This document shows positions 36,236-44,208 of a stretch of 64,000 bases of DNA, piece after piece. A program made the translations under genes and the position numbers. The stretch lies in assembly GCF_001038505.1 (NCBI RefSeq), contig NZ_LDPY01000001.1, positions 3,782,001 through 3,846,000 on the forward strand, given 5' to 3'. Each line of letters starts with the position of its first letter. The stretch's first letter is position 1. Source of the stretch: Puniceibacterium sp. IMCC21224. Lineage in GTDB: Bacteria > Pseudomonadota > Alphaproteobacteria > Rhodobacterales > Rhodobacteraceae. The notes below the pieces were generated by a model. That model ran no database searches, was not told the DNA's origin, and saw nothing but the letters and a program-made list of their open reading frames with translations.

Positions 36236-37276
36236 CTAGCCCCGTAAAAGCGCCTCGACCCGCTGCACGAAACGTTCTGGCGAAAGCTCGGTTTCAGCCG
36301 TATGCCGGGCCGCAGCCGACATCGCGGCGCGCCGGGCGGATGAGGTCACAAGAGGCTCCAGCGCAGCGCGCAGCGCGCCCGGCTGCTCCATATCCACCCG
36401 CATCCCGTCCTGCCCGTCAGTCAGATAGCCCGCACTGCCGCTTTGGGTCGAAATCACCGGGATGGTGCCGTAGGCCATGCCTTCGACCGGGGCGATGCCC
36501 AGCGGCTCCCCAACCGAGGGCAGAACGCAGATGTGGCTGGCAGCATAGAGCCGCGCCATATCGGCAAAAGGCAGATCGCTGCGGATCGTGATCCAGTCAT
36601 GGCGGGCTGCGGCGGCATTCAACGCAGCGAAATGCGCGTTGTCAGCGCCGCTGATTGCCCGACTGGTGGACCCAACCAGCGTCAGCCGCACGTCGGCCCC
36701 GCCGCCCAGCGCCACAAGCGCCGCAATCAGCTTGTCCTGATTCTTGCGCACCTGTGCCAATTTGCCAACGCAAAGCACTTGCACCGGACGAGCCGTCATA
36801 TCCCGCGCGGCCCCGTCGGGCAGCGGCAACGCGGCAGTGGGCCATGGCAAATAATGCGCGCCCGCATCCAGCGACGCCTGCGGATCAAGGCCGCGCACCG
36901 GAGTGACCCGCTGATAGGGCCGCCCCTGCATCCACAGCGACAGGCGTTTGCGCAAGGACCGGCACTGCGTCAGAGGTTTGAGATCATAAGCCAGAAGGCG
37001 CAGCCCCTGTCTGCGGGCCTCGCGCCCCACAACCTTGGACAGGCCACCAGAATTGCGCAGCAGCAACAGATCGGGCCGGTCCCGCGCCAGCAGGTCTGCA
37101 ACCACCGCCCGGTCCGGGGTGTCGCCCAGCACGGCAGGCTCTAAAATCGAATGATCCTCAAGCTCGGACGCTGTCACGGCCAACACCGACACGCGGTGCC
37201 CGGCCTGAACCAGCGCACGGGTGGCAAAGAACAGGTTGGTGTGAAACCGCGGCACGACAAACAGGATATGTGCCAT
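36236..37276 (-). CDS. Family 4-type glycosyltransferase
   Basis: 346 residues. The N-terminus AHILFVVPRFHTNLFFATRA and the C-terminal donor site are typical of GT4: VLCVGKLAQVRKNQDKLIAA, DLPFADMARLYAASHICVLP, and SVGEPLGIAPVEGMAYGTIP with the E-x7-E pattern. It is 6 bases downstream of nadE on the same strand. The acceptor sugar or lipid is unknown. Confidence 0.88.
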   Translation of the reverse strand: MAHILFVVPRFHTNLFFATRALVQAGHRVSVLAVTASELEDHSILEPAVLGDTPDRAVVADLLARDRPDLLLLRNSGGLSKVVGREARRQGLRLLAYDLKPLTQCRSLRKRLSLWMQGRPYQRVTPVRGLDPQASLDAGAHYLPWPTAALPLPDGAARDMTARPVQVLCVGKLAQVRKNQDKLIAALVALGGGADVRLTLVGSTSRAISGADNAHFAALNAAAARHDWITIRSDLPFADMARLYAASHICVLPSVGEPLGIAPVEGMAYGTIPVISTQSGSAGYLTDGQDGMRVDMEQPGALRAALEPLVTSSARRAAMSAAARHTAETELSPERFVQRVEALLRG

Positions 37277-37282
37277 GCCGCG

Positions 37283-38944
37283 TCAGCTTTCGTCGCGCCA
37301 GCGGTTCACCATCGGATAGCGACGATCCAGCCAGAACGCGCCCTTGGACAGACGCGCGCCGGGGGCGGACTGGAAGCGTTTGTATTCGCTGATGTAAATC
37401 AAATGCTCGACCTGTTTCGCATCGGCGCGGTCATAGCCCGCTGCGACGCAATCAGCGATGGACCCGTCGCGGTCGATCAGGATTTCCAGAATGCCGTCCA
37501 GCACCGGGTAATCAGGCAGCGAATCGCTGTCTTTCTGATCCTCTCGCAGCTCGGCGCTTGGCGGTTTGTCGATGACACGGGGCGGGATCACCTCACCCGC
37601 CGGGCCCATCATCCAGTCGTCGCGGTGATTGGCGTTGCGCCAGCGGCAGGCAGCAAAGACGCGGGTCTTGTACATATCCTTGATCGGGTTGTAGCCGCCC
37701 GCCATGTCGCCATAGATCGTGGCATAGCCCACGGCGACTTCGGATTTATTGCCGGTGGTCAGCAGCATCTCGCCGAACTTGTTGGACATCGCCATCAGCA
37801 GCAGACCGCGCAGACGGGATTGGATGTTCTCTTCGGTCAGGTCGGGCTTTAGCCCCTCGAACAGCGGTGCAAGCGTGTTGGTGATCGCCGCGCGCCCCTC
37901 AGAAATCGGAACGTAGTCATAGCGGCAGCCCAGCGCCTCGGCCACGGCCTTCGCATCATCCAGCGACGCCTGCGAGGTATATTCCGACGGCAGCATCACG
38001 CAGCGCACGTTTTCGGCCCCGATTGCATCCACGGCGATGGTCGCGACAATGGCGCTGTCGATGCCACCCGACAGGCCCAGAAGCACCTTTTTGAACCCGG
38101 TCTTGCGCAGATAATCGCGCAGGGCCGTGACCATGACGCGGTAGTCCTGCTCCAGACTGTCGGGATGGTGGGTGAATGGCCCCGGCAGACAGCGCCAACC
38201 ATCATCTCCGCGCTCAAGATCCACATGCGCCACAATGGCATCAAACACGGGCAGTTGCACAGCAATCTGTCCGCCGGGGTTAAGCACAAAAGACCCGCCA
38301 TCGAAAACCTGATCGTCCTGACCACCCACCATATTGAGGTAGATCAGCGGCAGGCCGGTTTCGACCACCCGCGCGACCATGTGGTTCAGCCGTGTTTCGT
38401 ATTTGCCATGATAATAAGGTGACCCATTGGGCACGAGCAGGAATTCAGCCCCGGTCTCAGCCAGCGTCTCGGCCACATCCTCGTGCCAGGCATCCTCGCA
38501 GATCGGGCTGCCGATGCGGGTATTCCCCACCGAATAGGGCCCACCCAAAGGACCAGAGTCAAAGATCCGAACCTCGTCGAACACCGTCTCGTTCGGCAGA
38601 TGATGCTTGAGCACGGTCGAGGCGATCTTGCCGCCCTTGCAGATGAAATAGGCGTTGAACAGCTCGGTCCCTTCGACCCAAGGACCGCCGATGGCCAGCG
38701 CCGGGCCGTCGGCGCATTTGGCAGCCAGTGCGCGCACCGTCTGAATCGCATCGGTGTAAAACGCAGGCTTCATGACCAGATCCTGGGCATTATAGCCGGT
38801 GATGAACATTTCGGGCAGGGCCACCAGATCGGCTTCGGCCGCGCGCCCCTGTTCCCAGGCGTCGCGCGCCAGTGCCGCATTGCCCGCCAGATCGCCAACC
38901 GTGGGGTTCAGCTGTGCCAGTGTCACCCGGAAACGCGTCGTCAT
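37283..38944 (-). CDS. nadE: Glutamine-dependent NAD+ synthetase
   Basis: 553 residues. It amidates nicotinic acid adenine dinucleotide with ammonia from glutamine. The N-terminal glutaminase (nitrilase fold) has its Glu-Lys-Cys triad in LPEMFITGYN, STVLKHHLPN and GSPICEDAWH. The C-terminal synthetase has the PP-loop LLGLSGGIDSAIVATIAVDA and TGNKSEVAVGYATIYGDMAG. The start at 38944 gives MTTRFRVTLAQLNPTVGDL, a normal start for the family; seven upstream codons add nothing. It is the first gene of a pair with the downstream glycosyltransferase. Confidence 0.96.
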   Translation of the reverse strand: MTTRFRVTLAQLNPTVGDLAGNAALARDAWEQGRAAEADLVALPEMFITGYNAQDLVMKPAFYTDAIQTVRALAAKCADGPALAIGGPWVEGTELFNAYFICKGGKIASTVLKHHLPNETVFDEVRIFDSGPLGGPYSVGNTRIGSPICEDAWHEDVAETLAETGAEFLLVPNGSPYYHGKYETRLNHMVARVVETGLPLIYLNMVGGQDDQVFDGGSFVLNPGGQIAVQLPVFDAIVAHVDLERGDDGWRCLPGPFTHHPDSLEQDYRVMVTALRDYLRKTGFKKVLLGLSGGIDSAIVATIAVDAIGAENVRCVMLPSEYTSQASLDDAKAVAEALGCRYDYVPISEGRAAITNTLAPLFEGLKPDLTEENIQSRLRGLLLMAMSNKFGEMLLTTGNKSEVAVGYATIYGDMAGGYNPIKDMYKTRVFAACRWRNANHRDDWMMGPAGEVIPPRVIDKPPSAELREDQKDSDSLPDYPVLDGILEILIDRDGSIADCVAAGYDRADAKQVEHLIYISEYKRFQSAPGARLSKGAFWLDRRYPMVNRWRDES

Positions 38945-39024
38945 GCCCGCCCGCCTATGTTTCAATTCCGCGTGTCCACATAACAGAACCGCGCCCGAGT
39001 GAAAGCACCCGAGGCCAAAAGAGA

Positions 39025-39053
39025 TTGTATCAGCTGCCCCTGTCCCCTAGATT
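39025..39053 (+). promoter_or_regulatory. Candidate promoter of the MORN gene
   Basis: TTGTAT at 39025-39030 and TAGATT at 39048-39053 are spaced 17 bases and lie 48 bases before the MORN start. A reasonable sigma-70 match, read from sequence only. Confidence 0.4.
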
Positions 39054-39101
39054 TCAGGCAGTTTCAGCGAGTGGGACGACAGTTTGGGGGCGAACGGGCA
39101 A

Positions 39102-40502
39102 ATGACGGACACAGCGCGACTTGGGACGGCACTTGCGGCGGCGCTGATTTTGGTCGGCCCCGCATTGGCCCAGACCAACGAGATCGTGACCAAGCAATAC
39201 GACGATGGCGGGGTGTACGAAGGCACGTTTCTGAACGGATTGCAGCACGGCACCGGCACCTACCGCCTGCCCAACGGCTATGAATACACCGGCGACTGGA
39301 CCGACGGAGAGATCCGCGGCCAGGGCGTCGCCCGCTTTCCCAACGGTTCGGTTTACGAGGGCAGCTTTGCCAAGGGTAAACCCGAAGGCGTCGGCAAGAT
39401 CGTCTTTGCCGATGGCGGCACCTATGAGGGCACTTGGCTGGATGGCAAGATCACCGGACAGGGCGTGGCGATCTACGCCAACGGCGTGCGCTTTGAGGGA
39501 TCGTTCCGCAACGCGCTGCATCACGGGCGCGGCACCATGGTGTCCCCCGGCGGCTATATCTACGAAGGCGACTGGGTCAATGGCCTCAAGGAAGGCAACG
39601 GCACCATCACCTATCCCGACGGATCGCTCTATTCCGGCCGGGTTGCAGGTGGCGCGCGCGAAGGCGAGGGCAAGCTGACCATGCCCGACGGCCTGATCTA
39701 TGAGGGCATGTGGCACGACAACCAGATCGAGGGGACCGGCAAGCTGTCGCAGCCCAATGGCGATATCTACGAGGGCGAGCTGGTGGCCGGTCGACGCGAA
39801 GGCAACGGCAAAGTCACCTACGCCAATGGCGACATCTATGACGGCGAGTTCGCCGCCGATCAGCGGCAGGGGCAGGGCACTTTTACCGGCGCTGATGGCT
39901 ACCGCTACACTGGCGCATGGGTCGCGGGTCAGATCGACGGTCAGGGCTCTGTCGCCTATCCCGACGGGTCAATCTACACCGGCGAATTTCATGGGGATCT
40001 GGCCAATGGCAAGGGCAAGATCGTCTATCCAGACGGCTCAACCTATGACGGCGACTGGGTAGAAGGCGTGATCGAAGGTCAGGGCCGCGCCACCTATACC
40101 AGCGGTCTGGTTTATGAGGGCGGTTTCAAGAACGCGCGCAATGATGGTTACGGCGTGATGACATATGCCGATGGTTATAAATACGAAGGCGAATGGCAGG
40201 ACGGCCAGCGCCACGGTCAGGGCACCGCCACCTATCCCGACGGCACCGTTTATGTAGGCACCTTCACCAACGGCCAGCGTGACGGCAAGGGCGAGATTAC
40301 CATGGCCGACGGTTTTAAATACGTCGGTGACTGGGTCAACGGAGAGATCAACGGCACGGGCGTCGCAACCTATACCAACGGCGATGTCTACGATGGCACC
40401 TTCAAGAATGGCAAACGCGAGGGCCCCGGCACGATGCGCTATGCCACCGGCGAAGAAGCCACAGGCGCATGGATCAACGGCGCACTGACGGACGACGGCT
40501 AG
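39102..40502 (+). CDS. Secreted MORN-repeat protein (18 repeats)
   Basis: 466 residues. A Sec signal peptide is seen (LGTALAAALILVGPALAQ, cleavage after about residue 24). The rest, residues about 35-455, is 18 full MORN repeats of 23 residues plus one partial, each like YEGDWVNGLKEGNGTITYPD. Typical repeats start with Y-x-G-x-[WF] and have G-x-G in the middle. MORN repeats form an elongated beta-sheet and mediate contacts with proteins or lipids. No extra domain is attached. In the periplasm it may act as a scaffold. Its partner is unknown. The gene is transcribed alone with a CCCGGG stem-loop after it (40503-40521). Confidence 0.9.
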   Translation: MTDTARLGTALAAALILVGPALAQTNEIVTKQYDDGGVYEGTFLNGLQHGTGTYRLPNGYEYTGDWTDGEIRGQGVARFPNGSVYEGSFAKGKPEGVGKIVFADGGTYEGTWLDGKITGQGVAIYANGVRFEGSFRNALHHGRGTMVSPGGYIYEGDWVNGLKEGNGTITYPDGSLYSGRVAGGAREGEGKLTMPDGLIYEGMWHDNQIEGTGKLSQPNGDIYEGELVAGRREGNGKVTYANGDIYDGEFAADQRQGQGTFTGADGYRYTGAWVAGQIDGQGSVAYPDGSIYTGEFHGDLANGKGKIVYPDGSTYDGDWVEGVIEGQGRATYTSGLVYEGGFKNARNDGYGVMTYADGYKYEGEWQDGQRHGQGTATYPDGTVYVGTFTNGQRDGKGEITMADGFKYVGDWVNGEINGTGVATYTNGDVYDGTFKNGKREGPGTMRYATGEEATGAWINGALTDDG

Positions 40503-40596
40503 CCCGGGACCACAGCCCGGGGTTCATAACGCCGACCCTGTCCTCATCCATTGCAGACCGGGACATTTTCCGGCTTTTCATTTCGGCTCGTCCGCC

Positions 40597-40609
40597 TATA
40601 CTGCGCATC
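40597..40609 (+). promoter_or_regulatory. -10 box of the leu leader, predicting a leaderless start
   Basis: TATACT at 40597-40602 lies so close to the leader ATG at 40610 that transcription should start at or one base before that ATG. The -35 region (TTTTCA at 40575-40580, spacing 16) is poor. Confidence 0.45.
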
Positions 40610-40696
40610 ATGAACACAAACGGCCATAGCGTGACCCCTGCCCGCCTTCCGGCGGCGGTACTGCTGCGTGGCCTGCTTCTCCTAATCCGCCTCTGA
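40610..40696 (+). CDS. leuL: Leucine leader peptide upstream of leuA
   Basis: 28 residues. The last 12 residues hold seven Leu, one Val and one Ile (VLLRGLLLLIRL). The Leu codons are ctg ctg then ctg ctt ctc cta and a final ctc, so cta, usually rare in GC-rich genomes, is included. It lies 84 bases before leuA and its stop is inside the left arm of a 9-bp stem-loop. This is the architecture of an amino-acid attenuator: a ribosome starved of charged tRNA-Leu stalls on the Leu run and changes the folding of the RNA that follows. I infer that it regulates leuA. It is too short for most gene callers. Confidence 0.75.
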   Translation: MNTNGHSVTPARLPAAVLLRGLLLLIRL

Positions 40697-40780
40697 GCGT
40701 GCCGTCACGGCGCGACCGCTCAGAGGAGGCAACGTTCAGCGCCGAACGACACCCGGAGAAGAATTAGAGAGATTTCAGAC
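40691..40780 (+). promoter_or_regulatory. Attenuator-like RNA structure of leuA
   Basis: Arms CTCTGAGCG (40691-40699) and CGCTCAGAG (40717-40725) form a 9-bp stem capped by GCCG-TCA-CGGC. An alternative pairing joins CGGCGC (40708-40713) with GCGCCG (40739-40744), which would exclude the inner hairpin. A small CGTTC/GAACG hairpin lies at 40733-40748. There is no T-run, so control may be Rho-dependent or act on leuA translation rather than through a classical terminator. The leuA ribosome site is weak (AGAGAG). Confidence 0.55.
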
Positions 40781-42409
40781 ATGACCGATACGACAAATTC
40801 CCCAGCCAAGGACCACGTGTCACCGCAGGCAGCCAAAGACGTCTCACCAGCGGTGAGCAAGGACAGGGTCGTCATTTTCGACACCACCCTGCGCGACGGT
40901 GAACAAAGCCCCGGCGCAACCATGACCCACGCTGAAAAGCTTGAAATTGCAGATCTGCTTGACGACATGGGCGTCGATATCATCGAGGCCGGATTTCCCA
41001 TTGCCTCCGAAGGTGACTTCCGCGCCGTGTCCGAGATTTCCAAGCGCAGCAAAGGCGCCGTGATCTGCGGCCTCGCCCGCGCGCAGATTGGCGATATCGA
41101 CCGCTGCTGGGAGGCCGTGAAACACGCGCGCCAGCCGCGTATCCACACCTTTATCGGCACCTCACCGCTGCACCGCGCCATTCCCAACCTCACCATGGAC
41201 GAGATGGCAGAGCGGATCCACGATACCGTGTCCCACGCGCGCAACCTGTGCGACAACGTGCAATGGTCGCCGATGGACGCCACGCGGACAGAATGGGATT
41301 ACCTCTGCCGCACGGTCGAAATCGCGATCAAGGCCGGGGCCACCACCATCAACATCCCCGATACCGTGGGCTACACCGCGCCAGTCGAATCTGCCGACCT
41401 TATCCGTAACCTGATTGCCAATGTTCCGGGCGCGGACGATGTGATCTTTGCCACGCATTGTCACAACGACCTTGGCATGGCGACGGCCAACTCGCTGGCC
41501 GCGGTGGCTGGCGGTGCACGGCAAATCGAATGCACGATCAACGGCCTTGGCGAACGCGCCGGCAACACGGCCCTCGAAGAGGTGGTGATGGCCCTGCGCG
41601 TGCGCGGCGACATCATGCCGTTCGAGACCCGGATCGACACCCGCAAGCTGATGCACATTTCGCGCCGCGTCGCGACCGTGTCCGGCTTTGCCGTGCAGTT
41701 CAACAAAGCCATCGTTGGCAAGAACGCCTTTGCGCATGAATCAGGCATCCACCAGGATGGCATGCTCAAGAACGCTGAGACGTTCGAGATCATGCGCCCC
41801 GAGGATGTCGGCCTGACCGCGACCAACCTTGTCATGGGCAAACATTCGGGCCGCGCCGCATTGCGCGATAAACTGCGCCAGATGGGCGTCGAGGTCGGAG
41901 ACAACCAGCTCAAGGACATTTTTGTCCGGTTCAAGGAACTCGCTGATCGCAAGAAGGAGGTCTACGACGACGACATCCTCGCCCTTGTGACGGCCACGAC
42001 CGAAGGCGACACTGACCGGCTTCAGATCATCAACCTGCGTGTCACCTGCGGCACCGGCGGTCCCGCCGAAGCGCAGCTTGAGATGGAGATTGATGGTCAG
42101 GACGTGTCGGCCACAGCGCAGGGCGACGGCCCGGTGGATGCAACGTTCAAAGCGGTGCGCGAACTGCACCCCAACGCCGCGCGGCTTCAGCTGTATCAGG
42201 TAAACGCAGTGACAGAAGGCACGGACGCTCAGGCCACCGTGTCGGTCCGGCTTGAGGAAGACGGCATGATCGCCACCGGCCAGTCGGCAGACACCGACAC
42301 GGTCGTCGCCTCGGCCAAAGCTTATGTGAACGCGCTGAACCGTCTTCTGGTGCGGCGCGGAAAATTTGGCAAGGACACCAAGGAAATCAGCTACAAAGAC
42401 GTGAGCTAA
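40781..42409 (+). CDS. leuA: 2-isopropylmalate synthase
   Basis: 542 residues. It condenses acetyl-CoA with 2-oxoisovalerate, the first committed step of leucine synthesis. The catalytic TIM barrel has RDGEQSPGATMTHAEKL, the metal-binding HCHNDLGMATANSLAAV and HESGIHQDGMLKNAETF. The C-terminal regulatory domain (from about residue 410) has VTCGTGGPAEAQLEMEIDG and GDGPVDATFKAV, which binds leucine for feedback inhibition. The N-terminal 25 residues are a Ser/Ala/Lys-rich extension. A leader peptide and stem-loop lie just upstream and a strong terminator follows, so it is a single-gene unit. leuCDB are not in the window. Confidence 0.97.
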   Translation: MTDTTNSPAKDHVSPQAAKDVSPAVSKDRVVIFDTTLRDGEQSPGATMTHAEKLEIADLLDDMGVDIIEAGFPIASEGDFRAVSEISKRSKGAVICGLARAQIGDIDRCWEAVKHARQPRIHTFIGTSPLHRAIPNLTMDEMAERIHDTVSHARNLCDNVQWSPMDATRTEWDYLCRTVEIAIKAGATTINIPDTVGYTAPVESADLIRNLIANVPGADDVIFATHCHNDLGMATANSLAAVAGGARQIECTINGLGERAGNTALEEVVMALRVRGDIMPFETRIDTRKLMHISRRVATVSGFAVQFNKAIVGKNAFAHESGIHQDGMLKNAETFEIMRPEDVGLTATNLVMGKHSGRAALRDKLRQMGVEVGDNQLKDIFVRFKELADRKKEVYDDDILALVTATTEGDTDRLQIINLRVTCGTGGPAEAQLEMEIDGQDVSATAQGDGPVDATFKAVRELHPNAARLQLYQVNAVTEGTDAQATVSVRLEEDGMIATGQSADTDTVVASAKAYVNALNRLLVRRGKFGKDTKEISYKDVS

Positions 42410-42437
42410 GCCATCAGTTCACCGACCCCTAGAAACC

Positions 42438-42475
42438 GCAAAGCCCGCAGGACGACGCTGCGGGCTTTGCTTTTT
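42438..42475 (+). terminator. Intrinsic terminator of leuA
   Basis: A 13-bp perfect stem GCAAAGCCCGCAG / CTGCGGGCTTTGC with a 7-base loop is followed by TTTTTG. Confidence 0.95.
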
Positions 42476-42529
42476 GCGCGGAACGTTCCTGCGGGGCAGC
42501 CCTGCGCGGGCCACCCCAATCGGATAAGA

Positions 42530-44065
42530 TCAGGCCGTTTTCGGCTCAAGCTCGACCGACCACAGTTCGACATCTGCACTGTCCATCAGCCGCACGGTCA
42601 TGATGCCGGTATCGCCAGCAATATCCACCTTGCCAAAGAATTGCAGACCATCGCTGGGCGGCAGGTTGGCCTGACCCGGCTCGGGATGTTTGGCATAGCG
42701 GACTTCGGGACCAAACGTGTTGTCGTAATCCGACGGACCAAAGGTACCCGAGTGTAGCGGACCCGAAACAAATTCCCAGAACGGTTCAAACTCTTGAAAT
42801 ACCGCGCGCTCGGGTGAATAGTGATGCGCGGCAGTATAATGCACATCCGCTGTCAGCCAGACCGTGTTGGTGATCTCAGCAGCCTTGATAAAGGACAGCA
42901 CCGCCGCGACATCCTGTTCACGGCCCAGCACCGGACCGTCGCCATTGGCACCGTTTTCCATGTTGGTGTCACCGTCGCGCACCATCATGCCAATCGGCAT
43001 ATCGGCGGCGATCACCTTCCATGTGGCGGTGGAATTCACCATCTCACGCTTGAGCCAGGCCAGCTGCTCGGCGCCCAGGAACGGCGTGCCGCCCTCTTCG
43101 CGGTTGGCTGTGTTGTCACCGCGATAGGTGCGCATGTCGATGATAAAGATGTCCAGCAGCGGGCCGTAGGACACCTTGCGATAGACGCGCATCGGCTCGG
43201 ACAGGAATTGCCGGGTCGGCATCATCTCGTGAAAGGCGCGGGCGGCACGTGCCGACAGCGTTTGCAGCGACTTCACGGTATAGCGGTCGTCCGACGACAG
43301 CATCTCGTTCGGGTACCAGTTGTTGGTGACTTCGTGGTCATCCCACTGTGCAATCATCGGCACGGCAGCGTTAAACGCCTGCACGTTCTTGTCCATGAAG
43401 TTGTAGAGGTGCTGACCACGGAATTCGTCCAGCGTCTCGGCGACCTTGGACTTGGCCGGGGTCACGATATTTTTCCAGATCGTGCCATCGGCCAGCTCGA
43501 CCTCTTCCTTTAGCGGGCCATCGGCATAGACCGTGTCACCGGAATGCAGAAAGAAGTCCGGGCGGTGGTTCAGCATCGTGCCATAGGTGGTCATGCCGCC
43601 GCGATCTTCGTCGATGCCCCAGCCCTGACCGGCGGTGTCACCCGACCAGACAAAGCTGATATCGCGGCTGCCCATCGGCGCGGTCTTGAACTGGCCCATC
43701 ACCGGGTCAGACAGGGTGTTGTCCGCCAGATCCGACATGGTGACGCGATAAAAGATGTCCTGATCGCTGGGCAGACCGGTCAGCGCCAGCTTGCCAGTGT
43801 AGTCGGTGGGCGTGCCCACGGCCAACCCGGGAACGGCACGGGCATCAGACATGTTTTCTGTGGTGGCCCATTCGACCAGCATCTTGGCTTCGCGATCCGC
43901 GCGGCCCCAGATCATTGCGCCATCATGCGCCACATCGCCAGACATGACACCATGGGTGATCATCGGACGCGACTGGGCGCGCGACAGCGACGGCACGGCA
44001 AGAGCCGCGCCAAGGGCGGCACCACCCAACAGGGTCTGACGGCGGGTAAAGGAAATGCGTGGCAT
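42530..44065 (-). CDS. phoD: PhoD-family alkaline phosphatase, Tat-secreted
   Basis: 511 residues. The N-terminus has a twin-arginine signal (FTRRQTLLGGAALGAALAVP) with cleavage near SRAQS, so it is exported folded, with metals bound. PhoD core motifs are seen: THGVMSGDVAHDGAMIWGRA, HSGDTVYADGP, QWDDHEVTNNWYP, then LTADVHYTAAHHY. PhoD enzymes are calcium-iron phosphomonoesterases or diesterases and are common in marine bacteria facing phosphate limitation. No Pho box was recognised upstream. It lies before a gamma-glutamyltransferase gene, separate in transcription by 143 bases. Confidence 0.92.
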   Translation of the reverse strand: MPRISFTRRQTLLGGAALGAALAVPSLSRAQSRPMITHGVMSGDVAHDGAMIWGRADREAKMLVEWATTENMSDARAVPGLAVGTPTDYTGKLALTGLPSDQDIFYRVTMSDLADNTLSDPVMGQFKTAPMGSRDISFVWSGDTAGQGWGIDEDRGGMTTYGTMLNHRPDFFLHSGDTVYADGPLKEEVELADGTIWKNIVTPAKSKVAETLDEFRGQHLYNFMDKNVQAFNAAVPMIAQWDDHEVTNNWYPNEMLSSDDRYTVKSLQTLSARAARAFHEMMPTRQFLSEPMRVYRKVSYGPLLDIFIIDMRTYRGDNTANREEGGTPFLGAEQLAWLKREMVNSTATWKVIAADMPIGMMVRDGDTNMENGANGDGPVLGREQDVAAVLSFIKAAEITNTVWLTADVHYTAAHHYSPERAVFQEFEPFWEFVSGPLHSGTFGPSDYDNTFGPEVRYAKHPEPGQANLPPSDGLQFFGKVDIAGDTGIMTVRLMDSADVELWSVELEPKTA

Positions 44066-44167
44066 ATGAGAGCTCCGTGGATGCAGTTTACATCCGGCGA
44101 CACTCGGGACCTGCTGTAACGCAACGACTGCGGATCAAAGAAGGATTGGTGAAGATATCATGACAGT

Positions 44168-44198
44168 CAGGCACCTCCGGCAGCGACGCAGGTGCCTG
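44168..44198 (-). terminator. Stem-loop downstream of ggt
   Basis: A 9-bp stem CAGGCACCT / AGGTGCCTG with a 13-base loop lies just past the ggt stop on the minus strand. It lacks a T-run, so it may only be a 3' end stabiliser. Confidence 0.4.
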
Positions 44199-44208
44199 TG
44201 CCGCCGGG

